DNA of 33,758 bases from Chara braunii (GCA_003427395.1 BFEA01000096.1:3036476-3070233), one strand, 5' to 3'; counted from the first letter of the stretch, positions 9,887 through 20,195 are shown. Notes: generated by a model not told the origin, from the letters alone. Numbers and translations are program-made.

Positions 9887-10144
9887 TGCAAGGAAAATGA
9901 GTGAAAGCGAAATAGTAGAAATCTAGAATGCAAGTTCATACTAAAGGCCAGAAATTCCAGCGCTATCCAGAAAGTAGAAATACACTGATATTCCACCAAC
10001 GGAAAACCAAATTACTGGATCCGAATGTCAATGAGAGCATACTCACACCACCACCAACATATGTATCCAGAGCCCTTCCTCCTATTTGGTGCTCAATGCC
10101 CAGGCTACTACTACATAGCTACTATCAGCCTACGAATTGACAAT
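9887..10144 (-). repeat. LTR2, 3'-terminal part (left of the LINE1 insertion)
   Basis: It begins with TGCAAGG (LTR end on the minus strand), as in LTR1. It diverges in the middle and regains similarity around 10089-10144, where TGGTGCTCAATGCCCAGGCT matches the TGGCGCTCGGCGCCCAAACT block of LTR1 at about 7151-7170. LINE1 starts near 10145. The equivalent distance in LTR1 is 256 bp. Confidence 0.75.
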
Positions 10145-11934
10145 GCATCCCGTTTGTCCCTTCAATGGATAATTGATCTCATTTTTGGTATAGACAAGTC
10201 GTGGCAACCCCTAGCCCTACAACAAATCAGAACATTGCCTTCAGAAGCTCCACCCGAGGTTCATCCTCTTACTTGGGTAGAAAACCTATTTTGGCATATC
10301 CCTCGTCGTTCCGCACAATTGAGAAATGAAGGGGAAAGAGGTGCTACATGTAGAGACTTTACCCTAGATACTCTATGGGTATCTCTTTTGAAAATATGGA
10401 GGAAATTACAATTACCTAACAAACCTAAACCCACACGTTCTGAGGAAATATTGAGACAACCTCTTTTTGGTAGTAGATGGATTACAGATGTTAATAGCTG
10501 TGTGTATAATAGCTTCACTCCGCCTTGGTCCCGATGGGTAAAGAAAGGGGTCATATGAGTTAAAGACATTTGGGATCCACAAACGAGAAGATGGAAAAAT
10601 CCAGATCAACTCAAAAAAATAATTACTTACGCCCACAAATTGAAACAGAATTCGGACCGTATAACTAGTTTCATCCCTTTAACATGGGTCAAAGAATTAA
10701 GAAATTGTGTAAAGTTTCAAGAAGGAGATTTTGTTACAATTACACAAGATCCACAAGATTGGAAGGTTGGGCAAATCTTGAGTTTATTTGAGGAAGGAGC
10801 TCTAATAGCTTTATTCAAAACAACAACAAATCATTTACTCATTTCAACATAAAAAAATCAGGTTGAATTATTTTCATTCAATGAAATGTTTAGAATCAGA
10901 GTCATTTTCATCTCAGCATCCACTGGATGGAGAGCCTTTTAGCCAAAATGCCCTACTGCAGAACTACCATTTGATCCGGAAGAATGGGTATGGCAGGTGG
11001 GTACAAGAAGTAAACCACGTACTTTACAATCTCTAACAGTAAAAGCAACATATCGTCTACTTAGACCGAGGGTAGATGTGACATCTATAATAAGGGACCG
11101 ATGGTCCGGGCATTTGAACAAAGATATACAAAGCATCAAAAATTTAAAATTCTTTAATCAAATAAAAAAAATGGCATGCTAAGTTTCCATCCTTACAATG
11201 ACAAATAATTCATCGATGTCTTCCAACAAATGATTGGCTTATCAATCGTACCAATCTAGAGCAACGAGGGCTGGCGCTTCCATGGTGTAAAGCATGTCTA
11301 TCTGTTTTCCCCAACAAAAGAATCAGAGAAACAATTGAGCATATATTCATCCAATGTCCTTGAACGGTATTATTATGGAGAAAATGGGATAGTGTGTGGA
11401 GAACGCTGACAGGAATTGACTGGCCATGGGATTGGAAAGTCATACTACTAGGACAATGGGAACCACAGGATATACAACTTTCAAAATTTCAAAGGAATTT
11501 GTTCGAACTTGGTCGAAAAGCCATTCTATGGACATTATGGTACAAGAGGTGTGTCTTCGAAAGAGAAGATGTAAAACTTGAAGGTATTGAATTTGTTGAA
11601 CTAATTATTCAATTTGTACAAACAGAAATAAGAGCACACTTGTCAGTAATACGATCAAAGATACAACATCTCCATCAAAAGAAGGATATAATCGAATATA
11701 TTCAAAAATTCAATCAAGATTGGCTGGGATGAAATATAGGAGGGGGCCTAGGAGAAGTGAAATGGTCGGGGAAGGAAGAACAGGGGGAAAATTTAAAACA
11801 GGACTTCCTCTTGAGCTTCAAAGACTGGTTTTCGCTTCCTCCAGGAACCACACTCAGATCTCCAGAATTTTTTCCGGATCCCTTCCCCCCGTCAGAATTA
11901 GCAATGGGGGATTCACAATGGTATCCTCAATAAA
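10145..11934 (+). pseudogene. LINE1 ORF2 C-terminal region with zf-RVT
   Basis: The region starts after the RT core; no RT motifs are present. Pieces in changing frames run through SLQWIIDLIFGIDKSWQ, LPFDPEEWVWQVG, LRPRVDVTSIIRDRWSGHLN, then the zinc-binding tail: HRCLPTNDWLINRTNLEQRG, CKAC and, 20-odd residues on, IEHIFIQC, giving a C-x2-C...H-x4-C site. The tail continues with WPWDWKVILLG, ELGRKAILWTLWYKR and a C-terminal segment ending SQWYPQ at the TAA at 11934. Stops include TGA codons at expected Trp positions. Several frameshifts show the copy is dead. It matches LINE2 from VEHIF onward and LINE3 before it. Confidence 0.85.
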
Positions 11935-12220
11935 ATATGAATGCAACATATGAAAGAGTTGTCTAAAGTGTTGGGCTAGTTTTTAGACTATTTACAGGAA
12001 ATAATAATTTTTTTTTGCTAGATTTAATAGTGGTATCTGGCGGCCTGGTTTGGCTGAAGAGGCAATTTTTATCTCTGCATATTTTTATAAAGAAACAAAG
12101 ACTATGTAAAAGGGACGCTGGACCCGGTTTCCAGCAGGTGACGCTCCCCACCAATAGATGGAGTCCCCACCCAGATGTTAGTGTTGTCTGCTCTTATCAG
12201 GAACACTAACATTGGTAGGG

Positions 12221-12226
<6 letters not shown>
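11935..12226 (+). other. LINE1 3' UTR
   Basis: About 290 noncoding bases between the ORF2 stop and poly(A). A block at 12112-12158 (GGGACGCTGG, CCCGGTTTCCAGCA, GCTCCCCAC, AATAGA) recurs almost base for base on the minus strand at 13591-13635, so it is a conserved part of the LINE 3' end. It contains a short stem, GCTGG with CCAGC. Confidence 0.75.
12175..12212 (+). other. 3'-terminal stem-loop of LINE1
   Basis: ATGTTAGTGTT (12175-12185) and AACACTAACAT (12202-12212) are perfect 11-base complements around a 16-base loop, 14 bases before the poly(A). LINE reverse transcriptases of several families recognise 3'-end hairpins; whether this one does is inference. Confidence 0.7.

Positions 12227-12259
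<33 letters not shown>
12227..12259 (+). repeat. LINE1 poly(A) tail, 33 A
   Basis: Uninterrupted A run after the LINE 3' UTR and directly before LTR2 sequence. Its purity suggests a fairly young insertion compared with the eroded coding frame. Confidence 0.92.
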
Positions 12260-12260
<1 letters not shown>

Positions 12261-13012
12261 GTCAGCAGCAACAACCGAAGTGCACGAAGATGTCGACCTT
12301 GTAGCCCATCGGCAAGACCAGGTACGTGCCCTCACATCCTCATCCTCATGTCTCTCACTCTCTCCCTCGTCTTCTCTTACCCTCGTCTTCCCTCTCAACA
12401 TGAAGACCACCACCAGCTCCACTGGCTACGTCCAAGCCGAGCCCCGACTACGTGGGGTTTGCCTATGGCGCTGCCCTCAGCAGCGCCCTTTACCCTGCAC
12501 GTCCGCGCGTGCTTGCTGGACCTGCGCTAGCACAACAAGTAGCCCGCGAGCAATTGCTCCAGCACCGCTCCGGCCTGCAACTTGTAAATGCCCGATCCCT
12601 TTACCCGGCGCCCTGCCCTCGCCTATATGGAAAGTGGCGGGCGCTTTACCTCGCGTTCCACGTGGAACCGAGTTTCCAATAGCTTCAGTCTCAGCCAAAG
12701 TGTTTGGGCCCAGGCCTGTTCAAACAGTGGCTTGGGACCGAATTGGTTAGGCATGTTCAACCACCCATGCACGAACGTGTTGTGCTCCCTGCTTACACCA
12801 CGTGCCGGAAGAGCCTAGAAGGCTGACAAATATTTTGGATTCTCACGAGCAAGGTGGATGTAACCAACTGGCGTGTGGCAACTGTCTGGCGTCGACCAAG
12901 ATTTGCAAAATTTGACAATTTCAGTTCGCATTGAGATTCAGGGGGGCCGCCTTCACTTAGGGCGGGCACATGCCTGCTGCAGCAGCCTATGCAGAGGTAT
13001 AAACCCCTTGCT
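12260..13012 (-). repeat. LTR2, 5'-terminal part (right of the LINE1 insertion)
   Basis: From 12260 the sequence follows LTR1 from about 7213: ACGTCA, then ACCAGGTACGTGCC against ACCAGGTATGTCTC, then CCTATATGGAAA shared near 12612 and 7506, then the CTTCACTTAGGGCGG block near 12952 and 7828. It ends at CCTTGCT (13006-13012) where LTR1 has CCTCGCA. The copy is clearly more diverged from LTR1 than LTR_C is. The polypurine tract and chromodomain of element E follow. Confidence 0.75.
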
Positions 13013-13583
13013 TTCCCTCCTCATTTACTTCGATAGTCCTTTGAGAAGTCATTACACAGCAGGCTGCTTCCCTTTTCAAATTTCGTTCATAACTTGTGAT
13101 AACTTGGGGAAAAGTCTTCATCAATTCCTCTCTGGTGAACCGTATGTTGTCTGAAACGTACTCGATACTGCATCTGCTGTTTCGGAGGGTGTCCCCTGCC
13201 TGGAGGCTTGGGTACAGGCATCGGCTTGTGCTCAACAATGTCGTTAATGTCGACGTGTCCGCGGGGCCAGCATTGATCTTCTTGAGGAAAATTGTTCTGT
13301 TTTAGGGACAGGTGCTAACTTGGAGGCATGGGAAACAGGGTGTCTGCGGAGGTGATGCGAATGACATATGAAAGACCATCTGGTTGATCTCCCACTATAT
13401 CAAGAATTTCTCGGGGTCCACAGTGCGGTGGCATCAGTTCACATGAGATTCTCAATTCCTGTCCCAACTCAGATGACTTTACCCAGATCACCTATCTGAA
13501 ATGCAGACAGTCTTCTGTGTTTGTTCTCAGATGCAACCATGGCATCTTGAGCTTTCTTGATGTGCTGTACAGCCTGCTGCAGG
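13013..13583 (-). pseudogene. Element E integrase C-terminus and chromodomain
   Basis: The minus strand carries AVQHIKKAQDAMVASENKH, SSELGQELRISCELMPPHCG, REILDIVGDQPDGLSYVIRI and, in another frame near 13060-13160, DNIRFTREELMKTFPQVI with TSYERNL. These match the integrase tail and chromodomain of element B in order. A polypurine tract (AAATGAGGAGGGAA) and LTR2 follow. Many frameshifts show it is old. The upstream part of the same integrase continues at 14060-14170 after an insertion. Confidence 0.75.
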
Positions 13584-14083
13584 CTTCAGTCTATTTGTGG
13601 GGAGCAGCACGTGCTGGAAACCGGGCCCAGCGTCCCATATGAAAATTTACATAGACTTCGAAAGTTGAAATACCGGGGCCATTGCCCGGCTTGGCTAAGA
13701 AAAATTGGGGCTGCTTAGGAAATTACTACGACAGACTTCGAAATTAGACAAATTCAGAAAACGACTCAGGAACCCCCCATCCATCCTCTCGACCTCACTC
13801 CGGCAAGACATACGGCAGCAGAGCCACCATCTCCGCTGCTGCTGTACCCGATTTCCATCGTACCAGCTAGCCCCTTCACTAGTAGGACGCTTGATATCCC
13901 ACCATCTCTGTTTTTGAAGACCCCACTCACCCTTTTTTGTTTTTTGAACAAAATCATATGCACAATTCGGAAAAAGACTCAGACACCACCAATCAATCCG
14001 CTGTACCCCACTCCGTCAAGGCTTACTGCAGCAGAGCCACCATCTCCGTTGCTGCTATACCCTATTCCCATCCACCTGTTCAT
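13584..14083 (-). mobile_element. LINE4: LINE 3'-end piece inserted in element E
   Basis: This 500-base block interrupts the integrase frame of E between YEQV and AVQHIKKAQ. At its low end (13591-13635, minus strand) it repeats the LINE1 3' UTR block GGGACGCTGG-CCCGGTTTCCAGCA-GCTCCCCAC, and slightly upstream has AGCCAAGCCGGGCAATGGCC and CTATGTAAA like LINE 3' ends. The rest holds two imperfect direct repeats, near 13800-13865 and 14014-14080. There is no poly(A) and I could not place its exact ends. Confidence 0.6.
13800..14080. repeat. Imperfect direct repeat, spacing about 214 bp
   Basis: GCAGCAGAGCCACCATCTCC occurs at about 13815 and again at about 14029, with similar flanks (CTCCG before, TGCTGCT and TACCC after). 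Confidence 0.75.
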
Positions 14084-14170
14084 ACATGACAGCAAACTCT
14101 ATGCTACCAGGTGCTGCGGTTGGCTGGTTTACAGGCAACAGAAGGAGCAGATCTGGGCTTCCAACCAAGA
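14060..14170 (-). pseudogene. Element E integrase fragment upstream of the LINE4 insertion
   Basis: The minus frame reads LLLLLPVNQPTAAPGSIEFA and VMYEQV, matching DFLLPENQSSIAPGTLEFAY and RYEQL of element B. It joins in order with 13013-13583 once LINE4 is ignored. Confidence 0.7.
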
Positions 14171-14175
14171 TGCAC

Positions 14176-14249
14176 CTGGTAGCCCGCCTGCACTTAGGGC
14201 GGGCACGCACCTGCTGCAGGGCCCTATGCCGAGGCATAAACCCTCGCAG
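14176..14249 (-). repeat. LTR start fragment of the LTR2 type
   Basis: CACTTAGGGCGGGCAC, CTGCTGCAG, CCTATGC and GAGGCATAAACC match LTR2 at about 12955-13005, ending CCTCGCA like a true LTR start on the minus strand. It abuts the integrase fragment of E, so it is a rearranged remnant. Confidence 0.65.
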
Positions 14250-14544
14250 GTACATCTAAACGGATAAGCTGCATCCCAGATCTGGGATGGATTTGTGATA
14301 AGATGACTGCGAGTTTGAAATACAAATACCTATGACCACCCCCCCCCCCCACCGCGGCCGCGCCGGGATGACCAACGGGTTCGGTCATGAATAAAAAGAA
14401 AATGTTTTTAAAAAAAAATTGGAAAAACAAATGTTATGCAGAAACATAAACTGAAGAACTTTTGCCTCAGGGTCTTATCCAAAATGCTCACGAAATTTGA
14501 GATAGAAAACAAATTCCATTGCTTTTCTTATAGAAATAATAAAA
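14250..14544. other. Unassigned sequence left of LTR_C
   Basis: No gene or element similarity seen. It contains an 18-base perfect palindrome (14272-14289), a run of 12 C (14339-14350) and an A-rich stretch before LTR_C. It may be old host or repeat sequence. Confidence 0.5.
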
Positions 14545-15467
14545 TGCGAGGCCAAGGCCCCAATGAGCCCATTTTGGCCCTGTCATGCAATACGTCGCCC
14601 GCCCTAAGTGAAGGCAGGCTCGACCCATATTTCGGCCACAACGCAACTGGGGAAAATTCAGGCAGTTGCAGAGCGCCAGTTGGTTGAGAGCACCCAGGCC
14701 CAGGCCGCCTGTTTGCATGTACAAAAGGCAGGCCCTGGGCTGGATAAGGGATATGGGCCAAGCACAGATCGAGGGCAGTTGGGCACAAGTAACCACCACA
14801 GACCCTGGGACTGATTCGTTTGGACTGGGCCTCAGCCTACCGGGACCTACCGGAAGTTTCTTGGGAAAGGCCCAGCACAGCCAGGCTGCACACACGCAGG
14901 CTGGCCATTTCCATATAGGAAAGGGCCAGCCCATGCTAGAGGCATTCGGGCACTGGCTGCATGCTGCGCAAGTGCTGCTGCGCTTACGCTGGCCAGGCTC
15001 ACGCGCTCACGGGCGAGCTGGAAGGAGCAGGCAGCCATAGCCGAGCTGCGCTGCTGTATGCTGGATGGGGCGCATGGTGGTCCTTGGGTGCATGCGGCAT
15101 CTGTGAGTTGGGGAACGGGGTTGTGAGTGATACGAGAGACATACCTGGTGCTTGAGGCGACGACACTGTCTGAGATCTGCTCGTACTTCGGTGAAGCTGT
15201 TAACGTCATCGGGGACATTGTAGAGTAGGCTAGATAAGATCTGCCATTCGTAGTTTGGGCGCCGAGCGCCAGATAGGATACCGACATTGGTTCTTTGTTG
15301 ATGATGATGAGACTATTCCAGCATTGTCAATTATGAGCTTCTGCTGTGTTCTTATTTGGTGAAACTCGTGATGCAATTCTGCTTTTGGTTCGAGGTCACG
15401 ACTACCTGGTCTCATGTGTATGATGCTGTTTGATTTATGAAATTCGCTATCGCTCATCTTCCTTGCA
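14545..15467 (+). repeat. LTR_C (923 bp), inverted near-identical partner of LTR1
   Basis: Starts TGCGAGG and ends CCTTGCA. Sequence and both-strand reading frames match LTR1 almost throughout. It is followed by a PBS, so it is a 5' LTR on the plus strand. The preceding bases (TAAAA) are A-rich and show no polypurine tract or pol sequence. Confidence 0.9.
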
Positions 15468-15696
15468 ATTTGGTATCGGAGTTGTCGTTCGGTGTGCTAA
15501 TCTGGCACTTCTGGCTAATGCGGTACATGCACGCGGTGTGTGCGGTGAGCGACCGTGCCGTGGGACGTGTGTAGTGAGGAGGGGGGAGATAAGGAGGCGA
15601 CCCATGTGGAGAGGGGATCGCCAGGAAGGCTACATGGTGTGATATTGGGTGTTTGCAGTGTGATGAGAACTATCCGATGTATGATTGGTCCTGAGG
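15468..15696 (+). mobile_element. Leader of the LTR_C element
   Basis: Nearly identical to the minus strand of 6722-6956 (element A leader), ending at GGTCCTGAGG. After this point element C sequence follows with no match to A. The open frame here is shared with A but runs through a leader, so I do not call it a gene. Confidence 0.8.
15470..15484 (+). promoter_or_regulatory. Primer-binding site after LTR_C
   Basis: TTGGTATCGGAGTTG, two bases after the LTR end; initiator tRNA-Met type with G for A at one position of TGGTATCAGAG. Confidence 0.85.
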
Positions 15697-16749
15697 TGGA
15701 ACGGCTGTGCAATGCTGGTTGTGCCGAAGCAGCGATTGGTCATCACAGTCAACATCAGGTCATCTGGTCAGAATATCTGTGGTTGGGGGCAACTATTTTC
15801 AGGTACGTTGCACCTAACCTTATCTACTCTCTTCAACACTTCTTACTGTGAGGATGTGTTATGTCTTGAGAGTCCTCTCCTGTGAGGAGTCGTGTGCGCT
15901 CAACCTTGAGCGTCGTCAGCCTGCACGTGGAGCATCTGGAAGGAGACGGTGGAGCTATCTGAAGGGCCCTGGAGGAAGCACTGGGTCACGGTCACCATGC
16001 CGACCCATGGGGAGTAGAGCACGCATGCTTTGCTGCTTTGTCCTTTGTTTGCTCGCTGCACTATAGAGGGGTTCTAAAGGGCAGGCCAGCCCTAGGGGAC
16101 AGGCGAGACCGTGCGTCTATAAATAAGCATCGGCGGGATACCTTCCATTGGCTGTGATCGTTGTCCTGTTTGCGACATTATAGAATTCCTGAGGACTTCA
16201 GGGGCCGTCCATAAAAACGCCTCCTGACCAGCCAATCGGTCGGTGTAAGGCTCGCTGCACGCGAGGATAAAAACAGTGCAGGGCTGGCCAGCTCAGCAGG
16301 ACTCGAGGCACAGGGGTGGGCCGTGTGCACACCTTCAGACACGCACGCTATCTGGATTGCTTAGGGACGTTGACGACAAGAGACATTCTAGAAAAATTGA
16401 CGGAGGGGTAGATTCCAGGTGATAAGTTCGGGCAAGATTCCATACTGCAAACAGACCCAACAAACGATATTATTTTTATATTGATTAGTTAGATGTGCAA
16501 CCATGTACATCTGACAAACAACATGAGTTAGAACTGATTTTTGTTCCTTGTGCTTTCTGTTTTCGGACTAGTCAAAGTAAAGTAGTTTTTGTTTGTAGGA
16601 ACCTAAACTTACCTGTTGGACCCCAATGGTTAGTCTTTGACATAGCCGCCGATTATTTATTTTATTTTATTATAAATCGGTCTAAACATGTCACTGCGGT
16701 AGGCATCGTTTGAGTGTCCTAGTGCAGGTACTATACAGTGTTGTAGCTT
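15697..16749 (+). promoter_or_regulatory. 5' region of element C, LTR-like with TATA box
   Basis: No coding sequence recognised. A TATAAATAA box lies at 16118-16126, an ACCAGCCAATCGG (CCAAT) motif near 16229, and AT-rich sequence near 16660-16680. The layout suggests C's own LTR or promoter region, joined to the LTR_C leader at 15697. No second copy is present to define its ends, and I found no clear PBS before gag. Confidence 0.45.
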
Positions 16750-18596
16750 ATGAGTGACAGGGAGGATCCACAACCGGACGACCGACTCTTGCGATCGGCT
16801 AGACACCGAATTGCCCAGTTGGCTTTAGGACCAGAGGGCGACAAATATATGTTCCGCGAGCTTAGGGAGAGGCAACAACAGCAGAGAAGAGCTAGGGCCG
16901 CAGAGGCAAGCAGGGCATTCATAAGCGAGGCCGCTACTTCAGCAGTCATGGCCACTGCTGCGCAGCAGACTTCTCAGACTGGTAGTTCGGGATCTGTAGG
17001 GTCAATGGTCGCGCAAACCTTGAGTCAGTCCACTGGCGTAATGGCAAGCCAACCCTTAGTGATGACTCCCGAGGAGGTCGCCGTACAGCGAGCTGCTGAT
17101 CGCGAGGCATAACTACAACAGGCTTTGGGAGAGATTAAGGTAGAGAAAGAGAGAATGATTGGAAGACGAGCCATGATGCAGCGGAGACAAGCGGACATTA
17201 GTAAGTTAGAGGAGATGGACCCAACAAAGATGGAGGATGATGTGAGAACCATATGGTCGGTCTTGTTAAGTGTAGTAGAGACGCAAGATCGGCAGATGGA
17301 GATCTTACAGGACATCCAACAGAGTCTGGTTGTGTTAGTCGGGCGAGTGCAGGCGATACCATCACTGTCCAGGCCCGGTGCCTGGCCCGTTGTACATCCT
17401 CCTCCTTTTCTGTCCCACTGGTGACTAGGGTTTCCCGATATATAGCTCCAGCATCGGTCCAGACCGTTTCCCTGGGCATGCCATTAGCATGAGGGCTCTC
17501 AACAGGTCCTAGTTTGCAGGTTCCTCTACAGACAGTGTTTTCCCGACCTCCGTCTCAGGTTGCCGTAAGCGGGCAGCCTGTTGTCGAGCAGCCTGCCCAG
17601 TCAAGGGTTCACAACCCCAGCAGTCAGTGCAGCAGCCTGCACCACAGGGTCCACAGCCCGGAGTGATGCAGAGACGGGGACAAAGTCAGTGGGTACCAAA
17701 GACGGCCATTGCCGCCCCTAAACCCTTCATAGGGGATAAGAGGGGTGAAGACCTCGACACTTGGTTGAGGGCGGTGTCGGTCTATGTCAAGTGCAAACTT
17801 ACCTTGCCGCACGAGGAAGTGCTTGTGGCTGCATCCTACCTAGAGGGTAGTGCAACAAGATGGTTGAGTGGTTTAGTGCAGTTGCAGGGATACGGTCATG
17901 ACTTCCACGATTGGGCAGCCCACCAGAAACTGAAGGTTTCTCAAGATGGTGGAAGACAGGTGGCATGATCCTCAGGAGACCCAAAAAGCCACTAACGCGA
18001 TCCTGACACTGCACACGAGGCAGTTCAAGTCAGTAAGGGAGGCCAGTGACGCTGTAGAGCGTCTGATCTGTGTCACCGGGGTGCGCTATGACCCCCAGGT
18101 CTTACTCACCTCCTACCTGAGATGCTTTCCTATGCCTCTCAGGAACCAGTGGGCAGGCGAGGCCAGCATCAATATGCACAATTTTGCCTCGTTCAACAAG
18201 AAGGCCCTAGACCTTGAGGCAAAGATAGGGCATGGACATAATCCCACGACGGATGGTAGGAAGAAGTTACTGTCTCCCAACTACAAAGCGAAGGGCCGCA
18301 TTATGTTTGTCAATAATGATGGTTCTACCATCGAGTTAGATGACAACTTCCAGGAGGGAGTAGGTTCAAAGGCTGGCAGCGTAGAGGCTTCAGGGGGTGG
18401 AGTAGTCGCTGTAGTTACTCAAAAAGGTAAGGCGATCGGTAGACGCCGTGGAGGTTCTCGGTATAGGAGTCAAGTTGACCCCAATGCTCCTCCATGGGAG
18501 AAAGTGGGTCTCACTCAGGACGTGTGGAGAGATCGGTACACGCGACAGACTTGCATTCGTTGTGGCTAATACGGCCATAACCAGTTCAAGTGCTGA
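16750..18596 (+). pseudogene. Element C gag with CCHC zinc knuckle
   Basis: ATG at 16750 (MSDREDPQPDDRLLRSARH) begins a charged, coiled-coil-rich N-terminal region with a Q/R run (RERQQQQRRARA). It continues in the same frame past a TAA at 17110 to 17424. After a frame change, 17627-17968 encodes the capsid start (APKPFIGDKRGEDLDTWLRA and VAASYLEGSATRWL), and 17946-18569 the rest (KSVREASDAVERLICVTGV). The nucleocapsid knuckle is at 18552-18593: C-I-R-C, then H four residues on and C after four more, with a TAA at 18567 inside it where a CAA would fit. An Arg/Gly-rich segment precedes it. Confidence 0.85.
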
Positions 18597-18748
18597 AATA
18601 AGAAGGTGATCGAAAAGATTCCGCCTACGATGGGGCAGGCGTTGGGATCCTCCGCTCCCGTTGGTAGCGATGTGGCCAGCAGTTCTGGCACCGCTCCGGG
18701 AAACACGTCGGGCCAGTAGGAATAGTAGCTGTTCCTGCTAGGGTTGAG

Positions 18749-19237
18749 GTGATGGACACACGCTCACCATCTCGAGAGATGGCCCAAGCTATTGACTCCA
18801 TCGTCGTCCCGCAAACACGTTTAGACCCATCAAGCCTTTGTTGGATGAATGTGTTTGAGTCCTTAGAGGAGCTAGAGGAGAAGTGGTCTAGATCAGACCT
18901 GCCAGCTTCTTTGACGGCATTGGCCAAAGCCCCTAAGGGTGAGATGTTCGTCAGCGAGGTGGTCATTGGCGGTCGCAAGGCCGGGGCCTATTATGACACT
19001 TGCTCGACTAGGAACTTCATCAGTCGCGCGTGCGTTGAGAGGCTGCGCTTACAGAGGCAAGTGCAGCGCCTGAGTCGACCTGTGGAGTCGACCTGTGCCA
19101 ACAAACAGCGCATGGTAGTTAATGACTACCTCCAGGATGTTGAGCGTTGTTTCCCGTACGTGGGACGGGAATTGAGGCTGGGACCAAAAAGTGGTCAAAC
19201 ACACTTTGCCAGGTGGAGGGACCGCCAGATTACGTAA
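18749..19237 (+). pseudogene. Element C aspartic protease with altered active site
   Basis: Residues about 70-110 match the gypsy protease: MFVSEVVIGGRKAGAYYDTC, then STRNFISRACVERLRL. The active-site loop should read D-T-G-S-T; here TGC at 19001-19003 gives D-T-C-S-T, a change at the invariant glycine that should abolish activity. The frame overlaps the RT frame by about 46 bases because of a frameshift near 19190. The segment before residue 60 is the linker after the gag knuckle. Confidence 0.8.
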
Positions 19238-20195
19238 GTTCAAAGCTAGTAGTTTGATTGAGTCCCACGGATGCATGTGTGCGGCTGCGTTCTACAATTA
19301 TTATAAGCAAAATCCGGAGGAGGGTATGTATCTAGTTTATGTCTCTACAGCAGGCGAGCCGGTGAAAATGCCGTCTGAGATAGAGGGAGTAGTTGCCAAG
19401 TACCCTGATCTATTTGAAGAGCCTACAGGGGTTGTTGAGAGGGAGGTCGTCCACACAATAGAGATTATCCCACGGTCTAGTATCCCAAAGGGTAGGATCT
19501 ATCGGATGTCTCCAGGCGAGCTTGATGAGCTTCGCCGACAACTCAAGGAACTCGTAGAAAAGGGGTGGATTCGGCTGAGTGTTTCTCCTTATGGATCTCC
19601 AGTCCTATTCGTACCGAAGAAGGAAGAAACACTTAGGATGTGCATTGACTATAAGGGCCTCAATGCCATCACTGTCAAGAACACAGAGCCCCTACCGTGC
19701 ATCGACGATTTGCTAGATAGAGTGCAAGGGTGTCGGTACTTCAGTAAAATAGATCTAAAGTCCGGGTACCATCAGATTGCAATCCAGCCCGAGGATCAAC
19801 ACAAAACCGCATTTCAGACCAGGTATGGTCTGTACGAGTTTGTGGTGATGCCTTTTGGCCTTTGCAATGCTCCTGGCACCTTTCTGCACGCTATGAATCA
19901 GATATTTCATGACTACTCGGATAAGTTTGTCATCATGTACCTCGATGACATACTTATTTTTAGTAAGACTGTTGAGGAGCACGTTGCACATTTGGACAAA
20001 GTCCTTAGTCTTCGTCGACAACACAAGTTCAAGATCAACGGTGAGAAGTGCGAGTTTGGCCGCAACCGTGTCCTGTACTTGGGTTATGAGATTTCCGCGG
20101 GGGGATTGAAGCCCGATGACGCGAAGGTGGCCAACATTCGTGAGGTCCTTCCTAGTGATGACAGACTACTACCGCAATTTTGTTCAGAATTATAG
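19191..20195 (+). pseudogene. Element C reverse transcriptase
   Basis: A 334-codon open frame holds a nearly complete RT. Landmarks in order are [70 protein letters not shown] with the first catalytic aspartate, VVMPFGLCNAPGTF, and [14 protein letters not shown] with the catalytic YLDD at 19938-19949. It ends with KCEFGRNRVLYLGYEISAGG. The family continues with a conserved WP...EVRSFLG segment; here a small deletion and frameshift near 20140-20150 removes part of it, and VRSFL resumes in another frame. RT active-site residues are all intact, but without a frame into RNase H. Confidence 0.93.

Larger units (their letters stand above)
10145..12259 (+). mobile_element. LINE1: 5'-truncated LINE with poly(A), inserted in LTR2
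   Basis: Plus-strand LINE ORF2 downstream half, 3' UTR and a 33-base poly(A). Both sides are LTR2, and the right side resumes at the LTR1-equivalent position, so this is an insertion of about 2.1 kb. 5' truncation and a 3' poly(A) are the usual products of target-primed reverse transcription. I could not find a convincing target-site duplication. Confidence 0.9.

Noticed and set aside
12222-12530. Frame starting with a poly-lysine run
   Set aside because: The lysines are the LINE1 poly(A) tail; the rest is LTR2.
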